The notes below the pieces were generated by a model, which worked only from the letters and a program-made list of their open reading frames with translations, was not told where the DNA came from and ran no database searches. Of a stretch of 64,000 nt of DNA, positions 18,875 to 27,724 are shown piece by piece (position 1 is the first letter of the stretch; every line of letters starts with the position of its first letter). The position numbers and the translations under genes are program-made. The stretch lies in assembly GCA_023411795.1 (NCBI GenBank), contig JAEYOK010000010.1, forward strand, positions 124,001 to 188,000, in the 5' to 3' direction. Origin of the DNA: Bacillota bacterium. GTDB lineage: Bacteria; Bacillota; Clostridia; DSM-8532.

Positions 18875-19926
18875 AATGAGCTCCTCAACTTTTCAATGTA
18901 ATCTTTTAATACGTTCTTAAACCTCCTGGAACGATTTTTTATTATAATGTCTTTTGAGTATATATGATCTTTGAAGGCGGTATTCAGCACGTACTCGCCA
19001 TCCTTATATGCAATCTTCTCATTTTCAAGCATATCAAATACAATTTTATCAACGTCAGGAGCCATATCTGGAAAAAGGCTAAAACCACTGTCACTGCAAA
19101 ATTCATAAGTAAAATCTTTTAACTTTCCGAGCCTTATCTCTCTACATTTGATGTTATAGACATATATATCTAACGGCTGTAAACTAAAAGCATTATCTTT
19201 ATCTGTTGGTCTAATGCAAATTCCTTCAAAGCCTTCTGCTTCATATTCAGATATAATCATGCAAAGGACAGTAATGAATGTTTTCCACGGATTCGATAGG
19301 ACATCATAGACTTCTCTGCTAACAGGAAAATCTATATACTTATAGGGAGTCAAAGTGTACTGATTTTTGACATCCAATTGTTCAATATCAACCTGTGAAG
19401 CTATATTCCTGCCTCTAATCCAGGCTTCGTTGGGGGTTTCCCCCATTCCAGGACAACCTACCTCAATTTGTTCATGTGCATTTTGCATTATTTTGAGCTT
19501 ACTTAAGATTAATTGATAATGTGGATATCCACCAAAGATCATTTGATAAAAATTTTTAATTTCTTCTGTTTCGAATACTTCTTTATCTTTTAGTAGCAAA
19601 ATGGATTTTGCAAATATCGGTACACTATTAGCAAAATCAAATAAAACCTTACTATCACCACTTCTACCAATTGAGACAGCTTCTTCATATACTATTTTTA
19701 GCAATATATTTAACAAATCAGGATACCAGCATAGCAAAGAAGAAATAAATTCTTCCCTGCTTGACAATCCACTAAACTTTATCCATCTTCTACTAATAAT
19801 AACCCTATCAGACTTGCTCACAAGGAAGTTACATTCTATTAAGTATCTTAAAATATCTAACTTTTTTGTCTCTCCATAATCATATAGAATGTTTAAGTAT
19901 TTAAATAATTCATTTACTCTTGCCAT
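18871..19926 (-). CDS. Unrecognised defence-operon protein B, 351 residues
   Basis: Not recognised. Mostly helical at the N terminus ('VNELFKYLNILYDYGETKKLDILRYLIECNFL', a possible winged-helix segment), then a middle region with an unusual 'GCPGMGETPNEAWIRGR' loop, and a C-terminal helical tail rich in Arg/Lys ('KNRSRRFKNVLKDYIEKL') that could touch nucleic acid. No catalytic motif identified. Same length as its downstream neighbour by coincidence; I see no sequence similarity between them. It follows the S-subunit gene by 25 bp and overlaps the next gene by 4 bp. Confidence 0.75.
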   Translation of the reverse strand: MARVNELFKYLNILYDYGETKKLDILRYLIECNFLVSKSDRVIISRRWIKFSGLSSREEFISSLLCWYPDLLNILLKIVYEEAVSIGRSGDSKVLFDFANSVPIFAKSILLLKDKEVFETEEIKNFYQMIFGGYPHYQLILSKLKIMQNAHEQIEVGCPGMGETPNEAWIRGRNIASQVDIEQLDVKNQYTLTPYKYIDFPVSREVYDVLSNPWKTFITVLCMIISEYEAEGFEGICIRPTDKDNAFSLQPLDIYVYNIKCREIRLGKLKDFTYEFCSDSGFSLFPDMAPDVDKIVFDMLENEKIAYKDGEYVLNTAFKDHIYSKDIIIKNRSRRFKNVLKDYIEKLRSSL

Positions 19927-19951
19927 ACCACCACCTGCTTTCAGGTTATAA

Positions 19952-21358
19952 TCACAATTTTGTCATGTCAAATTTGCCCTCAACCAAGTCACCTATATCT
20001 TGTTTCACGTCTTCAATAATAGAGGCACTCTCTTCCTTACACTTAAGGTATTTAATATACGCATCCCTATATCTCTTTTGTAATACCATGTCTGGTATTG
20101 GGATTAAATTTGATTTACATTCTGTCAAGTTCATATTTTGCTGGACCGCTCCGTTTGCAATTCGAGAGGTCTGTAGCCGACCTATTTTTGAGTTAAAGAA
20201 TCCTGCAAGATAGTACGAATCAACAATTGCTTCTTTAACTTTAATTCTAACAACAGCTGCATTCAAGTTACCTACTTTTAAATATTCTGGTACGACTGTC
20301 GACCTGCCTATAGTACCCCTTACTGTGAGTAACACTTGTCCAGGTGTAACTTGTGTCTTCTTCAACTCATTATTCTTCTTTTCTGAAATGTAGACAAATC
20401 CTTTATTTAAAAATTCTCCATCATCACCGATATTAACACCTCTAATAATTGGAATTCCAAATTCAACGTAATCGCTTGTACTTATTGCCCACCCGCCAGG
20501 TCCATCCTGAACTTCTTCTACTATTTTTCCTAACGGATAAAATTTTTGCTTTCGGATTGTTCTTTCAGCAAAGATATATTCAGATTTATAATATTCAGCC
20601 TCTAATCTTCCAGATAGAACTTCTTCATATCCAATCCAGCGAGCATTCATTGTAGTATCCTCAAAAGCGATATACTGAAGAATCTCTTCATACATAATTT
20701 CATCTGCTTCTTCTCTAAGTTTTTTAGCCATTTCTCTATATTCTTCTGCTTTTCTCAACTTATCCCCAATATACTTTTGAATACTTGGTACGGGTATAGG
20801 CACAATAAAATTAACTATTGACTCTTTATCATTATAAAAGATACCTGTATTAGAAATGGCTCGCTTCTTCTGTAGAAGAAAGTACGGAGAACTCATAAAC
20901 GCAGTTACATAATATGGATCAAATTGTTGCTTAAGCCTCATTCTAAAGATACTTCCATTAAAAAGTGCAGTGTAGTTAATAGATGGCACAATAGACACAG
21001 ACCATTCTGCATCTATTGTCGCACCTTTTATAAGCATTAAAATATCTCCACATACTGCTTGACTCTTCTCATTATAATAACTTTCAGGGACAACAATAAG
21101 TTGTTCTTCTGATACAGTTAAATCACGTAAATCTGTTCCTCTAATCAAGTATATTCCCGTTTCACAATAATCATTGCTATCTGGTAAAGTGCCATAATCA
21201 CCTTTTAAATAAATATTACCGAGCAACTCATAATTTAGTTTCTTAAGCATTGCTTCATTTTCAACAAATTCATTTTTATAAAATTGGGCATCAATTCTTT
21301 GTTCTATAAATTCAGCATTAACCCATGATATATTTGTTCTTGTATCATTTAAATTCAT
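19952..21358 (-). CDS. Type I specificity (HsdS-like) subunit 1
   Basis: DNA-recognition subunit with two target-recognition domains separated and followed by helical spacers. TRD1 (about 35-195) contains 'GIYLIRGTDLRD'; the spacer 'LRKAEEYREMAKKLREEADEIM' follows; TRD2 (about 255-430) contains 'GIPIIRGVNIGDDGEF' and 'QVLLTVRGTIGRS'. These TRD signatures are typical of HsdS proteins. It follows the 630-residue methylase gene by 12 bp and most likely forms an M2S1 methyltransferase with it that marks host DNA with N6-methyladenine at a bipartite site. No HsdR gene is found in the island, so the mark probably serves the operon's other effectors. Confidence 0.9.
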   Translation of the reverse strand: MNLNDTRTNISWVNAEFIEQRIDAQFYKNEFVENEAMLKKLNYELLGNIYLKGDYGTLPDSNDYCETGIYLIRGTDLRDLTVSEEQLIVVPESYYNEKSQAVCGDILMLIKGATIDAEWSVSIVPSINYTALFNGSIFRMRLKQQFDPYYVTAFMSSPYFLLQKKRAISNTGIFYNDKESIVNFIVPIPVPSIQKYIGDKLRKAEEYREMAKKLREEADEIMYEEILQYIAFEDTTMNARWIGYEEVLSGRLEAEYYKSEYIFAERTIRKQKFYPLGKIVEEVQDGPGGWAISTSDYVEFGIPIIRGVNIGDDGEFLNKGFVYISEKKNNELKKTQVTPGQVLLTVRGTIGRSTVVPEYLKVGNLNAAVVRIKVKEAIVDSYYLAGFFNSKIGRLQTSRIANGAVQQNMNLTECKSNLIPIPDMVLQKRYRDAYIKYLKCKEESASIIEDVKQDIGDLVEGKFDMTKL

Positions 21359-21370
21359 AAGTCTTTCTCC

Positions 21371-23263
21371 TTAGTCAGTGTCCATTATTGATCCCTTTTT
21401 ATATTCCTCTACTATTTTTAGTAAGTCATTATGCTCATCACCAAGTAGTATTTCTACATTCTGTTTTACTGTAAATCCAACTTTCTCTGCAATAGCCATA
21501 AACACCGAACCCTGTTTTTCTCCAGAATGCTCTTTCTTCTTTACATATAAAAGTGATGTTTTTGCTCCAGCTCCAGAAAGTCCAAAAGTCTCTTGTGGCA
21601 AACTAATTACAGCCTTTAATATTGCTTTCCCGCCTTCGAACTCACCAGTTACAGGATTTTTCTTACCCATAATATACTCACGGATATACTTATCCCCAGA
21701 GTTCGACAATATACCATCTGGTACAACAATCATAAGAAGACCACCTGGCTTTAATAGCTGCAAATTTCTGTCGATAAACAATATTGCTGGATCCACGGAA
21801 TTAAGTTCTTTCCACTTACCTTTACTATCAGGTTTCGACCCCAGTGACAACCCATTTGGGTTCATTCTATTCTGTCCATCCGTATCAATATCTGTAGAGT
21901 ATAGCTTTAAAATTTCTTCCGCTTCCTCATTCTCAACAACTGTAGTTCCTTTTTTTATAGATTTTGCTATTCCATCTTTCTTAAAAGGAGGATTAGTTAT
22001 AATAGCATCAAAAGACGCTGGCGTAAAACATTCAGAAATCAGAGAATTGCGTGTTTGAAATATCGGGCATTTTACTGCTCCATGAAGAGCCATGTTAATT
22101 CTTGCTTTCAAAATCATTCCTGGAGCATTGTCAGCACCAATGAAGCAATGTTCTTTCATTCTCTCGAATAATTCTTCATACTGTTTTTTGTCTCCAGTGA
22201 GGTTATTTAATAGATATTTCTTTATTTCCTGAAGAACTTTAATAAGAAAGCCCGCCGAACCACAGCAAAGATCAGCAACTCTGAAATTAGGATTACCATT
22301 GTCAGGGTCTTTACTTATAAGTTTAGCTGCCCCCTCTTTTGTTAAGTCGTATACTACCATTTCTGCTGCAGCTTCTGTAACTTGTCTTGGAGTTAAGTAG
22401 ATACCCATACCACCTTTATTTTCATACTTTCCACGAAGAAGTACATCAAAAACTCTTCCAGCTACATCCCCTGTCAAATGAAGTAAAGTACCAGGTTTTT
22501 GTATACCTTCTTCAGTGATAGATCCCAAATCCTGTAATGCCTTTAATACATTCAAATATATATTAGGATTTTCTAATTTCAGGTACTCATCTCGACTAAA
22601 TATCTGAACTGTCTCGCCATTATCAAGTGTTGCAACATAATCAATATGATCTTTGACCTCTTTAAAAGCTTCTCTAATCTCTTCTACTACTTTACTTTTA
22701 TTTTCAGCTTGCCCAATATAATTAACACTATATATATCACTAAAAAGTTTTCCAGCTACACTTCCTTTGGTTAACCTATACCCTTTATGGTGTAATCTAA
22801 AAACTTCCATAAATATTAGCTTACAAAACTCATCAATAGCATCATTTGAACTATCAACATGATCTTTCATAGTAAAAATCATCTCATGTAAGGCATCAAA
22901 TTTACGTTGGAGTTCATATTCTACTTTTCTTGACCAGATATCCCTTTCAGTAAGCTCTCTCTTCCCAAATTTGTATTTAAGTTCTTCTTCAGTAGCTGAA
23001 GGAATATGCGATACTGATTTTTCATCAGCGACGTAGATAAATGAACTATTTACACCATTTGTAATCCAGGCGTAAGTACAAATAGGATTAGTTTGCATTG
23101 CCTCATATGTGATTACAGTAATTAATTCAGGTTTTAATTGGCCTTCATCAACTTTTTTTACAAATATACTTGCATCCCTATGGCTTGCAACAAATGTTAA
23201 ATTATCAATATCCAATATTGCTTCATAGCCAAGTTTTCTTACTTTTTCTTTTAAATCCTGCAT
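21371..23263 (-). CDS. Type I-like N6-adenine DNA methyltransferase (HsdM-like)
   Basis: N6-adenine methylase of 630 residues. An N-terminal region of about 110 residues resembles the N-terminal part of HsdR/HsdM-like proteins, then a helical domain, then the catalytic domain: 'YLTPRQV' preceding motif I 'VADLCCGSAGFL' (AdoMet binding; DLCCGSAG rather than DPxCGSG), 'FIGADNAPGM', and motif IV 'ITNPPF' (N-P-P-F catalytic). Start ATG at 23263 with GAGAGG upstream. Pairs with the adjacent S subunit. The length is above the usual 480-530 residues of HsdM, owing to the N-terminal extension. Confidence 0.92.
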   Translation of the reverse strand: MQDLKEKVRKLGYEAILDIDNLTFVASHRDASIFVKKVDEGQLKPELITVITYEAMQTNPICTYAWITNGVNSSFIYVADEKSVSHIPSATEEELKYKFGKRELTERDIWSRKVEYELQRKFDALHEMIFTMKDHVDSSNDAIDEFCKLIFMEVFRLHHKGYRLTKGSVAGKLFSDIYSVNYIGQAENKSKVVEEIREAFKEVKDHIDYVATLDNGETVQIFSRDEYLKLENPNIYLNVLKALQDLGSITEEGIQKPGTLLHLTGDVAGRVFDVLLRGKYENKGGMGIYLTPRQVTEAAAEMVVYDLTKEGAAKLISKDPDNGNPNFRVADLCCGSAGFLIKVLQEIKKYLLNNLTGDKKQYEELFERMKEHCFIGADNAPGMILKARINMALHGAVKCPIFQTRNSLISECFTPASFDAIITNPPFKKDGIAKSIKKGTTVVENEEAEEILKLYSTDIDTDGQNRMNPNGLSLGSKPDSKGKWKELNSVDPAILFIDRNLQLLKPGGLLMIVVPDGILSNSGDKYIREYIMGKKNPVTGEFEGGKAILKAVISLPQETFGLSGAGAKTSLLYVKKKEHSGEKQGSVFMAIAEKVGFTVKQNVEILLGDEHNDLLKIVEEYKKGSIMDTD

Positions 23264-23283
23264 ATATTAATCCTCTCTACTCA

Positions 23284-23637
23284 TCAAATTTTCACTATAA
23301 CAACATTGTTCGGACTTTTGTATCTACTACTTTTTTGAGCAATTTTAATAATTTCGCTATCACTTGTAATAATCTCTTGAGGTATCATCTCCATAATTTT
23401 TTTTACAGGGATTACAGGTCTACCCTCCATAGCTTTATCGATTATCTCTAATATTTTATCATTGGAGCTGCCACTTTCAACAAAGTATACATCGCCTTGC
23501 TTAATAATGTTCCTGTCGAGTTGCACAAACAACTCAACCTGTGCCTTATTCCAGTTAAGTCCAATTTGCTGAAGCCTCTGATGTAAGACTTCCAGTGTTT
23601 TTGGAGTTTTTAATTGATTAAATATTTGTTCTACCAC
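23284..23637 (-). CDS. Small winged-helix-like protein of the defence operon
   Basis: 117 residues, GTG start with GGAGG 8 nt upstream. Two repeated helix-strand units, each ending in a short strand pair ('DVYFVES' and 'NNVVIVKI'), look like two tandem winged helices (HARE-HTH-like); the first half reads 'TPKTLEVLHQRLQQIGLNWNKAQVELFVQ', as in a recognition-helix bundle. Likely DNA-binding; it may be the regulator that binds the hexamer repeats in the operon promoter, or a structural DNA-binding part. No catalytic motif. Function not known. Confidence 0.6.
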   Translation of the reverse strand: MVEQIFNQLKTPKTLEVLHQRLQQIGLNWNKAQVELFVQLDRNIIKQGDVYFVESGSSNDKILEIIDKAMEGRPVIPVKKIMEMIPQEIITSDSEIIKIAQKSSRYKSPNNVVIVKI

Positions 23638-23666
23638 GTTTCAGCCCTCCAAAGTTAACATCTTCC

Positions 23667-26210
23667 TTATATACACTTTTTGTAGTTGTCCAAGAAGAAG
23701 TTAATAGCATTTCTTACTTCCACTCTCCCTTGCTCCGCCTTATCAAAGGGTATAAAGTCTGGGTGAGCAGCTTTATTTCTATAATCTCTCGAAATTTTTA
23801 ATAATGTATTTAAAAAATTTATATCAAGAAGATTAGATTCAAAATAATAAATAACAAACTTTTTGAAGTCAATTAATAGAGGGCTTTTTAAGTTACACTC
23901 CTCTGCAATCATTTGCAAAATTCTGGTCATTGTTCCTAATTCAAAATTCCACCTATCTTCACTTTGACCTATACACCTAATAATTGTTTCAGCAAATTTA
24001 TAAGAGCCATTTTTATCTCTCTTATTATTTTCACTAAAGTCATTAGCAAAGCTATCCCTAATTTTTATGGACCTCTTCTTCAAATCTCTTAAATATGCCT
24101 TGAATATTTTTACAAGGATCTCATTTTCTATAGCTCTGCAATACTGTAAAACAAATGGCGAAAAGTCAGTGTCTGGATATTGACTTAATTCCTTATACAG
24201 AAATTCAGCAGAAGGCAGATAATACTCACTATTTGCATCTAACTTCATAAAATTATCTTTTAACCATAGTTCTACTATCCTTTTGTATTTTGAAATATCA
24301 TCTTCTTTAATTTTATCTAATTTTTCATCAATACTTTGCTCTATCATAATAATCTTTTCTTCTAAATCAAGAGAAGATTTTTTCCAATCTATTACCTCAT
24401 CATTAAGCTTTTTAAGGATCTCCCTTAACTCATACACTACTTCTTTGACTTCTTTAACAACTTCATTTGTTTCACTTACAATGCGGAGAATTTCAGACAT
24501 AAATTTTAAGCCTAATGTCTGAACATTCAGAGTCTTGATACTGATACCATGCTCATTCATTTGTTGTGTTATAAGCTTAACAAAATCTTTCCCTATTCCA
24601 TACAGTTCATTATCATCGGGTTCAGGTATATCAGGCAACTCAATAAGTTCGTCATTTCCAAGTTCAAATAATCCTTCCTCACTATAAAGAAACACCTTTT
24701 TCGCATCAATACTTTTCCTTATTTTTGAAAGTCGGAAAACAACCTCATTGTTTATTATCAATTTATTTTTCACTTCGACAAACCCATAAAAGCTGTTATT
24801 GTGAAACAGAGCAAAGTCAATTTCATATTCGCCTGTCTTATATTCTTTGGCCACTTTCCAGCCAGCATCGCTAAATTTCTTTTCTATAACTTTTGTGAAA
24901 TCTATCTGCTTCTGCTGTAAATGTTGTTCAGATATTTCCTCCATATTGAGCAAAGGAATCCTAAAATCACTTAAATCAGCAATTGAAAGAACTAAACTGG
25001 CAGCTCCACTCATATTACGTTCAGCTTGGATACTTAATAATTCTTTACAGGTATCGCTTTCAAAAAATACTTTCAAATAGCTATTATGTTCCGCTCGCAC
25101 TATAGTTACATTGAAATTAGCTATTGCTGGAGGATCCGTATCTTTGTAAATATACATACCAAACTCCCCCACAGTATTTATAAGCAAATCACCTTCCCTC
25201 AATATAGCATTATTGAATTTACTGTCTGCATTTTGTGGCCTATCAACATACCACTTTTCGTCGTAATCATCCAGCTTTTTCTTCTTTATACAAGCTGGAC
25301 TAACTATCATAAAATCACCATTTTTAAGGCGTTTATCTGAAGGTATACTTACACCCCTCACAATATTGGCAATATCCTTTAAAGCTTTAGTACCTTTCTC
25401 ATTCAATCTTTCTTCCAAAAGTTTATATTTAGGATCGTGGTAACTCCTTGTCCATCTTTTACTTAAACATTCTTTTGCTACCCATAACTCCCCTTTTTGA
25501 GATTCATAGCAATTAATAATGTCATCAATGTCATCTCTAAATTTCGCTAAAAAAACAGATTTTCTTTGTTCTGTATTTTTTATTACAATTATTGAAGTTC
25601 TTATAGAAAACCCAACGATATTGCTTTCTGGTAGCTGAATTATCATTTCTAAAGAAAAATCTTTCAGAATCCTTTCTCTGATACTTGTAAACGAATATAA
25701 AGTTAAAATTGTATCGGGTATAACAATTATCATCACTCCGTCTTTATCCAATAAATCCAAACATTTATTCATATACTCTTTTTCTATTATTTTTGTCACA
25801 CTGTTACTTTTATTTTCTCGCCCAAAAGGAATATCGGAAACGATCATATCAAATTTCTCTTCAATTTTAGCACTTAAGAAATCTTCACATATTAGTTTAG
25901 TTTTTTTGTCACCTACTAATTGCATTGCTATCTGTATACAACGATTATCTCTATCATATCCGACCTTGATTATTTCATCACTTTGCAAATTTAATAGATT
26001 TCCGAGTCCACAAGCAGGATCCAACATTTTAGAAAATTTAAATAGATTAGATATCCTCGTAATTAATTCACAAATAATCAAAGGAGTATTGACATATCCA
26101 TTGCTATTTTGAAATAAGGTCTCTAATTGTTTTAATATAGCTTCATCATTTTCTTTATCAAAATATTTTACAATATCTTGTACCGCAGCTTTCATTCTTT
26201 GGTTATACAT
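23667..26210 (-). CDS. N6-methylase / TRD / PD-(D/E)XK-like / HEPN-like fusion protein
   Basis: Remarkable 847-residue multidomain protein. Residues 40-250: N6-adenine methylase core with motif I DPACGLG (64-70) and a motif IV variant S-D-I-P-F-G (125-130) in place of N-P-P-F. Residues about 270-425: a type I-like target-recognition region ('DIANIVRGVSIPSD', 'LREGDLLINTVG'). Residues about 440-510: a PD-(D/E)XK-like fold with D465 and E479-V-K481. Residues 565-645: charged coiled coil. Residues 690-847: helical domain with R811-N-K-A-A-H816, the R-x4-H motif of HEPN RNases. Thus marking, DNA cutting and RNA cutting might sit in one chain. The altered motif IV may mean weak or no methylation. 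It stands between the first S gene and the winged-helix gene. Domain calls 3 and 5 rest on motifs only. Confidence 0.75.
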   Translation of the reverse strand: MYNQRMKAAVQDIVKYFDKENDEAILKQLETLFQNSNGYVNTPLIICELITRISNLFKFSKMLDPACGLGNLLNLQSDEIIKVGYDRDNRCIQIAMQLVGDKKTKLICEDFLSAKIEEKFDMIVSDIPFGRENKSNSVTKIIEKEYMNKCLDLLDKDGVMIIVIPDTILTLYSFTSIRERILKDFSLEMIIQLPESNIVGFSIRTSIIVIKNTEQRKSVFLAKFRDDIDDIINCYESQKGELWVAKECLSKRWTRSYHDPKYKLLEERLNEKGTKALKDIANIVRGVSIPSDKRLKNGDFMIVSPACIKKKKLDDYDEKWYVDRPQNADSKFNNAILREGDLLINTVGEFGMYIYKDTDPPAIANFNVTIVRAEHNSYLKVFFESDTCKELLSIQAERNMSGAASLVLSIADLSDFRIPLLNMEEISEQHLQQKQIDFTKVIEKKFSDAGWKVAKEYKTGEYEIDFALFHNNSFYGFVEVKNKLIINNEVVFRLSKIRKSIDAKKVFLYSEEGLFELGNDELIELPDIPEPDDNELYGIGKDFVKLITQQMNEHGISIKTLNVQTLGLKFMSEILRIVSETNEVVKEVKEVVYELREILKKLNDEVIDWKKSSLDLEEKIIMIEQSIDEKLDKIKEDDISKYKRIVELWLKDNFMKLDANSEYYLPSAEFLYKELSQYPDTDFSPFVLQYCRAIENEILVKIFKAYLRDLKKRSIKIRDSFANDFSENNKRDKNGSYKFAETIIRCIGQSEDRWNFELGTMTRILQMIAEECNLKSPLLIDFKKFVIYYFESNLLDINFLNTLLKISRDYRNKAAHPDFIPFDKAEQGRVEVRNAINFFLDNYKKCI

Positions 26211-26219
26211 CTTATCCCC

Positions 26220-27515
26220 CTAATTTGCTTTATTAGATCCTACAAATAGAGAATACATCTCCTTAATTTGGCTTGATATTAATGCTTCAATTTCTTCATT
26301 GAGTCTCGGAATTTTAATTAATGCAAACTCATCTTTTTGAACCAGTTTATACAATGTACCTTTTGCTATCATATCAATCTGTTTTATCACTACTGGCTGC
26401 TTTAACACGAAAAGCAAATAGTATGGATCTATGCCTATAGGTATTAAATTATAAAACGCATCAGATGTAACCATACCACTGTGTTCATTAGTAATCACCG
26501 CTGATATATGTCCCTTTCCTCCAGTTGCACTCCCCGCTTTTGCTGTAATAACTTCACCCTCACTCACAACATTTCGCATTCTATTGCTCAAATCTCCCAA
26601 CTTACCTTCACGCCATCTTTTTATGATAGACATATCAGCATCTATGTCCGCAAGTAGGAAATACTTTACATACCGTTCATCGTCTATCACTGGTTTTGTT
26701 GTCTTTTTTATTTCTACTAATTCACCGAGTTTATTCCAACGTATATCTTTAAAATCCTGGTTTATCACTTTAATTAGCTTTGTACTATAATAGGCATAAT
26801 AGCTTGGATCCCATCTATCCGTATTAAGGACTCGTTCTTCTATTTTAAATACTTTTTCAGTAACGTCATCTATTTCGTTATACTCTATGAACTTTTCAAA
26901 TATATTTTTTGATTTATTATATAATTTGTCAGCCCTTTGAGATACTGAATTATTATTCAATATCCAATCCAGTAATTCTATATTTACAGGTACCTCTAAT
27001 CGCCCAACATCCTCAACAAAAATTTTATTAGCCCTCCCATGCTTAATAGAATTAAGCTGCACCTTTCCTAAATTGCTCTTTAGGAAAGAAAATATTTTTT
27101 TACTGTCATTCCTGTTCGTGAATCTGATTTTAATTATGTCGGAAGTGATGGCACATTGTTCCATCTCATCGGTAACAAATACGATTTGCCCAGACCGTCC
27201 TGCTGCTGTAATCAAAAGATCCCCAGATAAAATTATATCTTTTTCCTTCAAGACACTGGGCTGAACCATTTTAAGTCTGGATACTACAACAGCTTCGTTT
27301 TTTATATCACCTGGTGCAATAATTCTTACTCCGTTCTTTTCAACGTAATAATCCTTTTTAATTCTGATACCACTGGTTATTTCTAACGCTATCCTTCTTA
27401 ATAGTTGTGTATTAACATCTCCTAAAGCATCTTTGGATTCTAACTTCTGATAAATGTAGTCAAAGGAAATTTTGTGGCCATCAAACATTTCGGGTGTCAC
27501 AATAAAACATTTCAC
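26220..27515 (-). CDS. Type I specificity-like subunit 2 (first gene of the defence operon)
   Basis: S-type recognition protein with two TRD-like halves: the first contains 'TSGIRIKKDYYVEKNGVRIIAPGDI' and 'ILSGDLLITAAGRSG', the second 'GELVEIKKTTKPVI' and 'SEGEVITAKAGSATGG', joined by a helical spacer near 190-250. It is probably the partner of the following fusion methylase, separated by only 9 bp. The longest frame starts at 27608, but that start would lie within the hexamer repeats and without ribosome site. A GTG at 27515 has GGAGG 7 nt upstream, so I place the start there (431 residues). More divergent from standard HsdS than the other S subunit. Confidence 0.8.
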   Translation of the reverse strand: MKCFIVTPEMFDGHKISFDYIYQKLESKDALGDVNTQLLRRIALEITSGIRIKKDYYVEKNGVRIIAPGDIKNEAVVVSRLKMVQPSVLKEKDIILSGDLLITAAGRSGQIVFVTDEMEQCAITSDIIKIRFTNRNDSKKIFSFLKSNLGKVQLNSIKHGRANKIFVEDVGRLEVPVNIELLDWILNNNSVSQRADKLYNKSKNIFEKFIEYNEIDDVTEKVFKIEERVLNTDRWDPSYYAYYSTKLIKVINQDFKDIRWNKLGELVEIKKTTKPVIDDERYVKYFLLADIDADMSIIKRWREGKLGDLSNRMRNVVSEGEVITAKAGSATGGKGHISAVITNEHSGMVTSDAFYNLIPIGIDPYYLLFVLKQPVVIKQIDMIAKGTLYKLVQKDEFALIKIPRLNEEIEALISSQIKEMYSLFVGSNKAN

Positions 27516-27564
27516 GATCCCACCTCCATCACATAATTTCCCCTCCAACATTTTCTTTATATTA

Positions 27565-27593
27565 ATACTATTACAAACTTTTGGAAATTGCAA
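27565..27593 (-). promoter_or_regulatory. Possible promoter of the 13-gene defence operon
   Basis: Minus strand TTGCAA, 17 nt, TAGTAT, about 50 bp before the chosen GTG start. The -35 box abuts the innermost hexamer repeat. Matches to consensus are moderate (4 of 6 in each box). Confidence 0.45.
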
Positions 27594-27698
27594 GACATTT
27601 ATGGACATTATGGGACATTCTATAGCTACATCTTTTACATTGAGTAAAATTGGACTTTAATGCTATTTCTCGCTACTATATAGACATTACCAGACATT
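27594..27698. repeat. Phased GACATT operator-like repeats between divergent genes
   Basis: GACATT occurs at 27594, 27604 and 27614 (exactly 10 bp apart) and again at 27683 and 27693 (10 bp apart), with a related GACTTT at 27653, 30 bp before the fourth copy. One helical turn of spacing puts all copies of each cluster on one face of the DNA. The clusters flank the two divergent start regions, so they look like binding sites of a regulator of both transcription units. Confidence 0.65.
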
Positions 27699-27724
27699 GT
27701 TTTTGTTCAAAGGAGCATAATTCT

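Noticed and set aside
7979..27515. Calling the operon BREX, DISARM or plain type I restriction-modification
   Set aside because: No PglZ, BrxL, DrmA/B/C or HsdR sequence is visible; only the general theme of methylase plus ATPase is shared.
27516..27608. N-terminal extension of the second S-type protein from the ATG at 27608
   Set aside because: No ribosome site there, the region carries phased repeats, and a GTG at 27515 has a good GGAGG.
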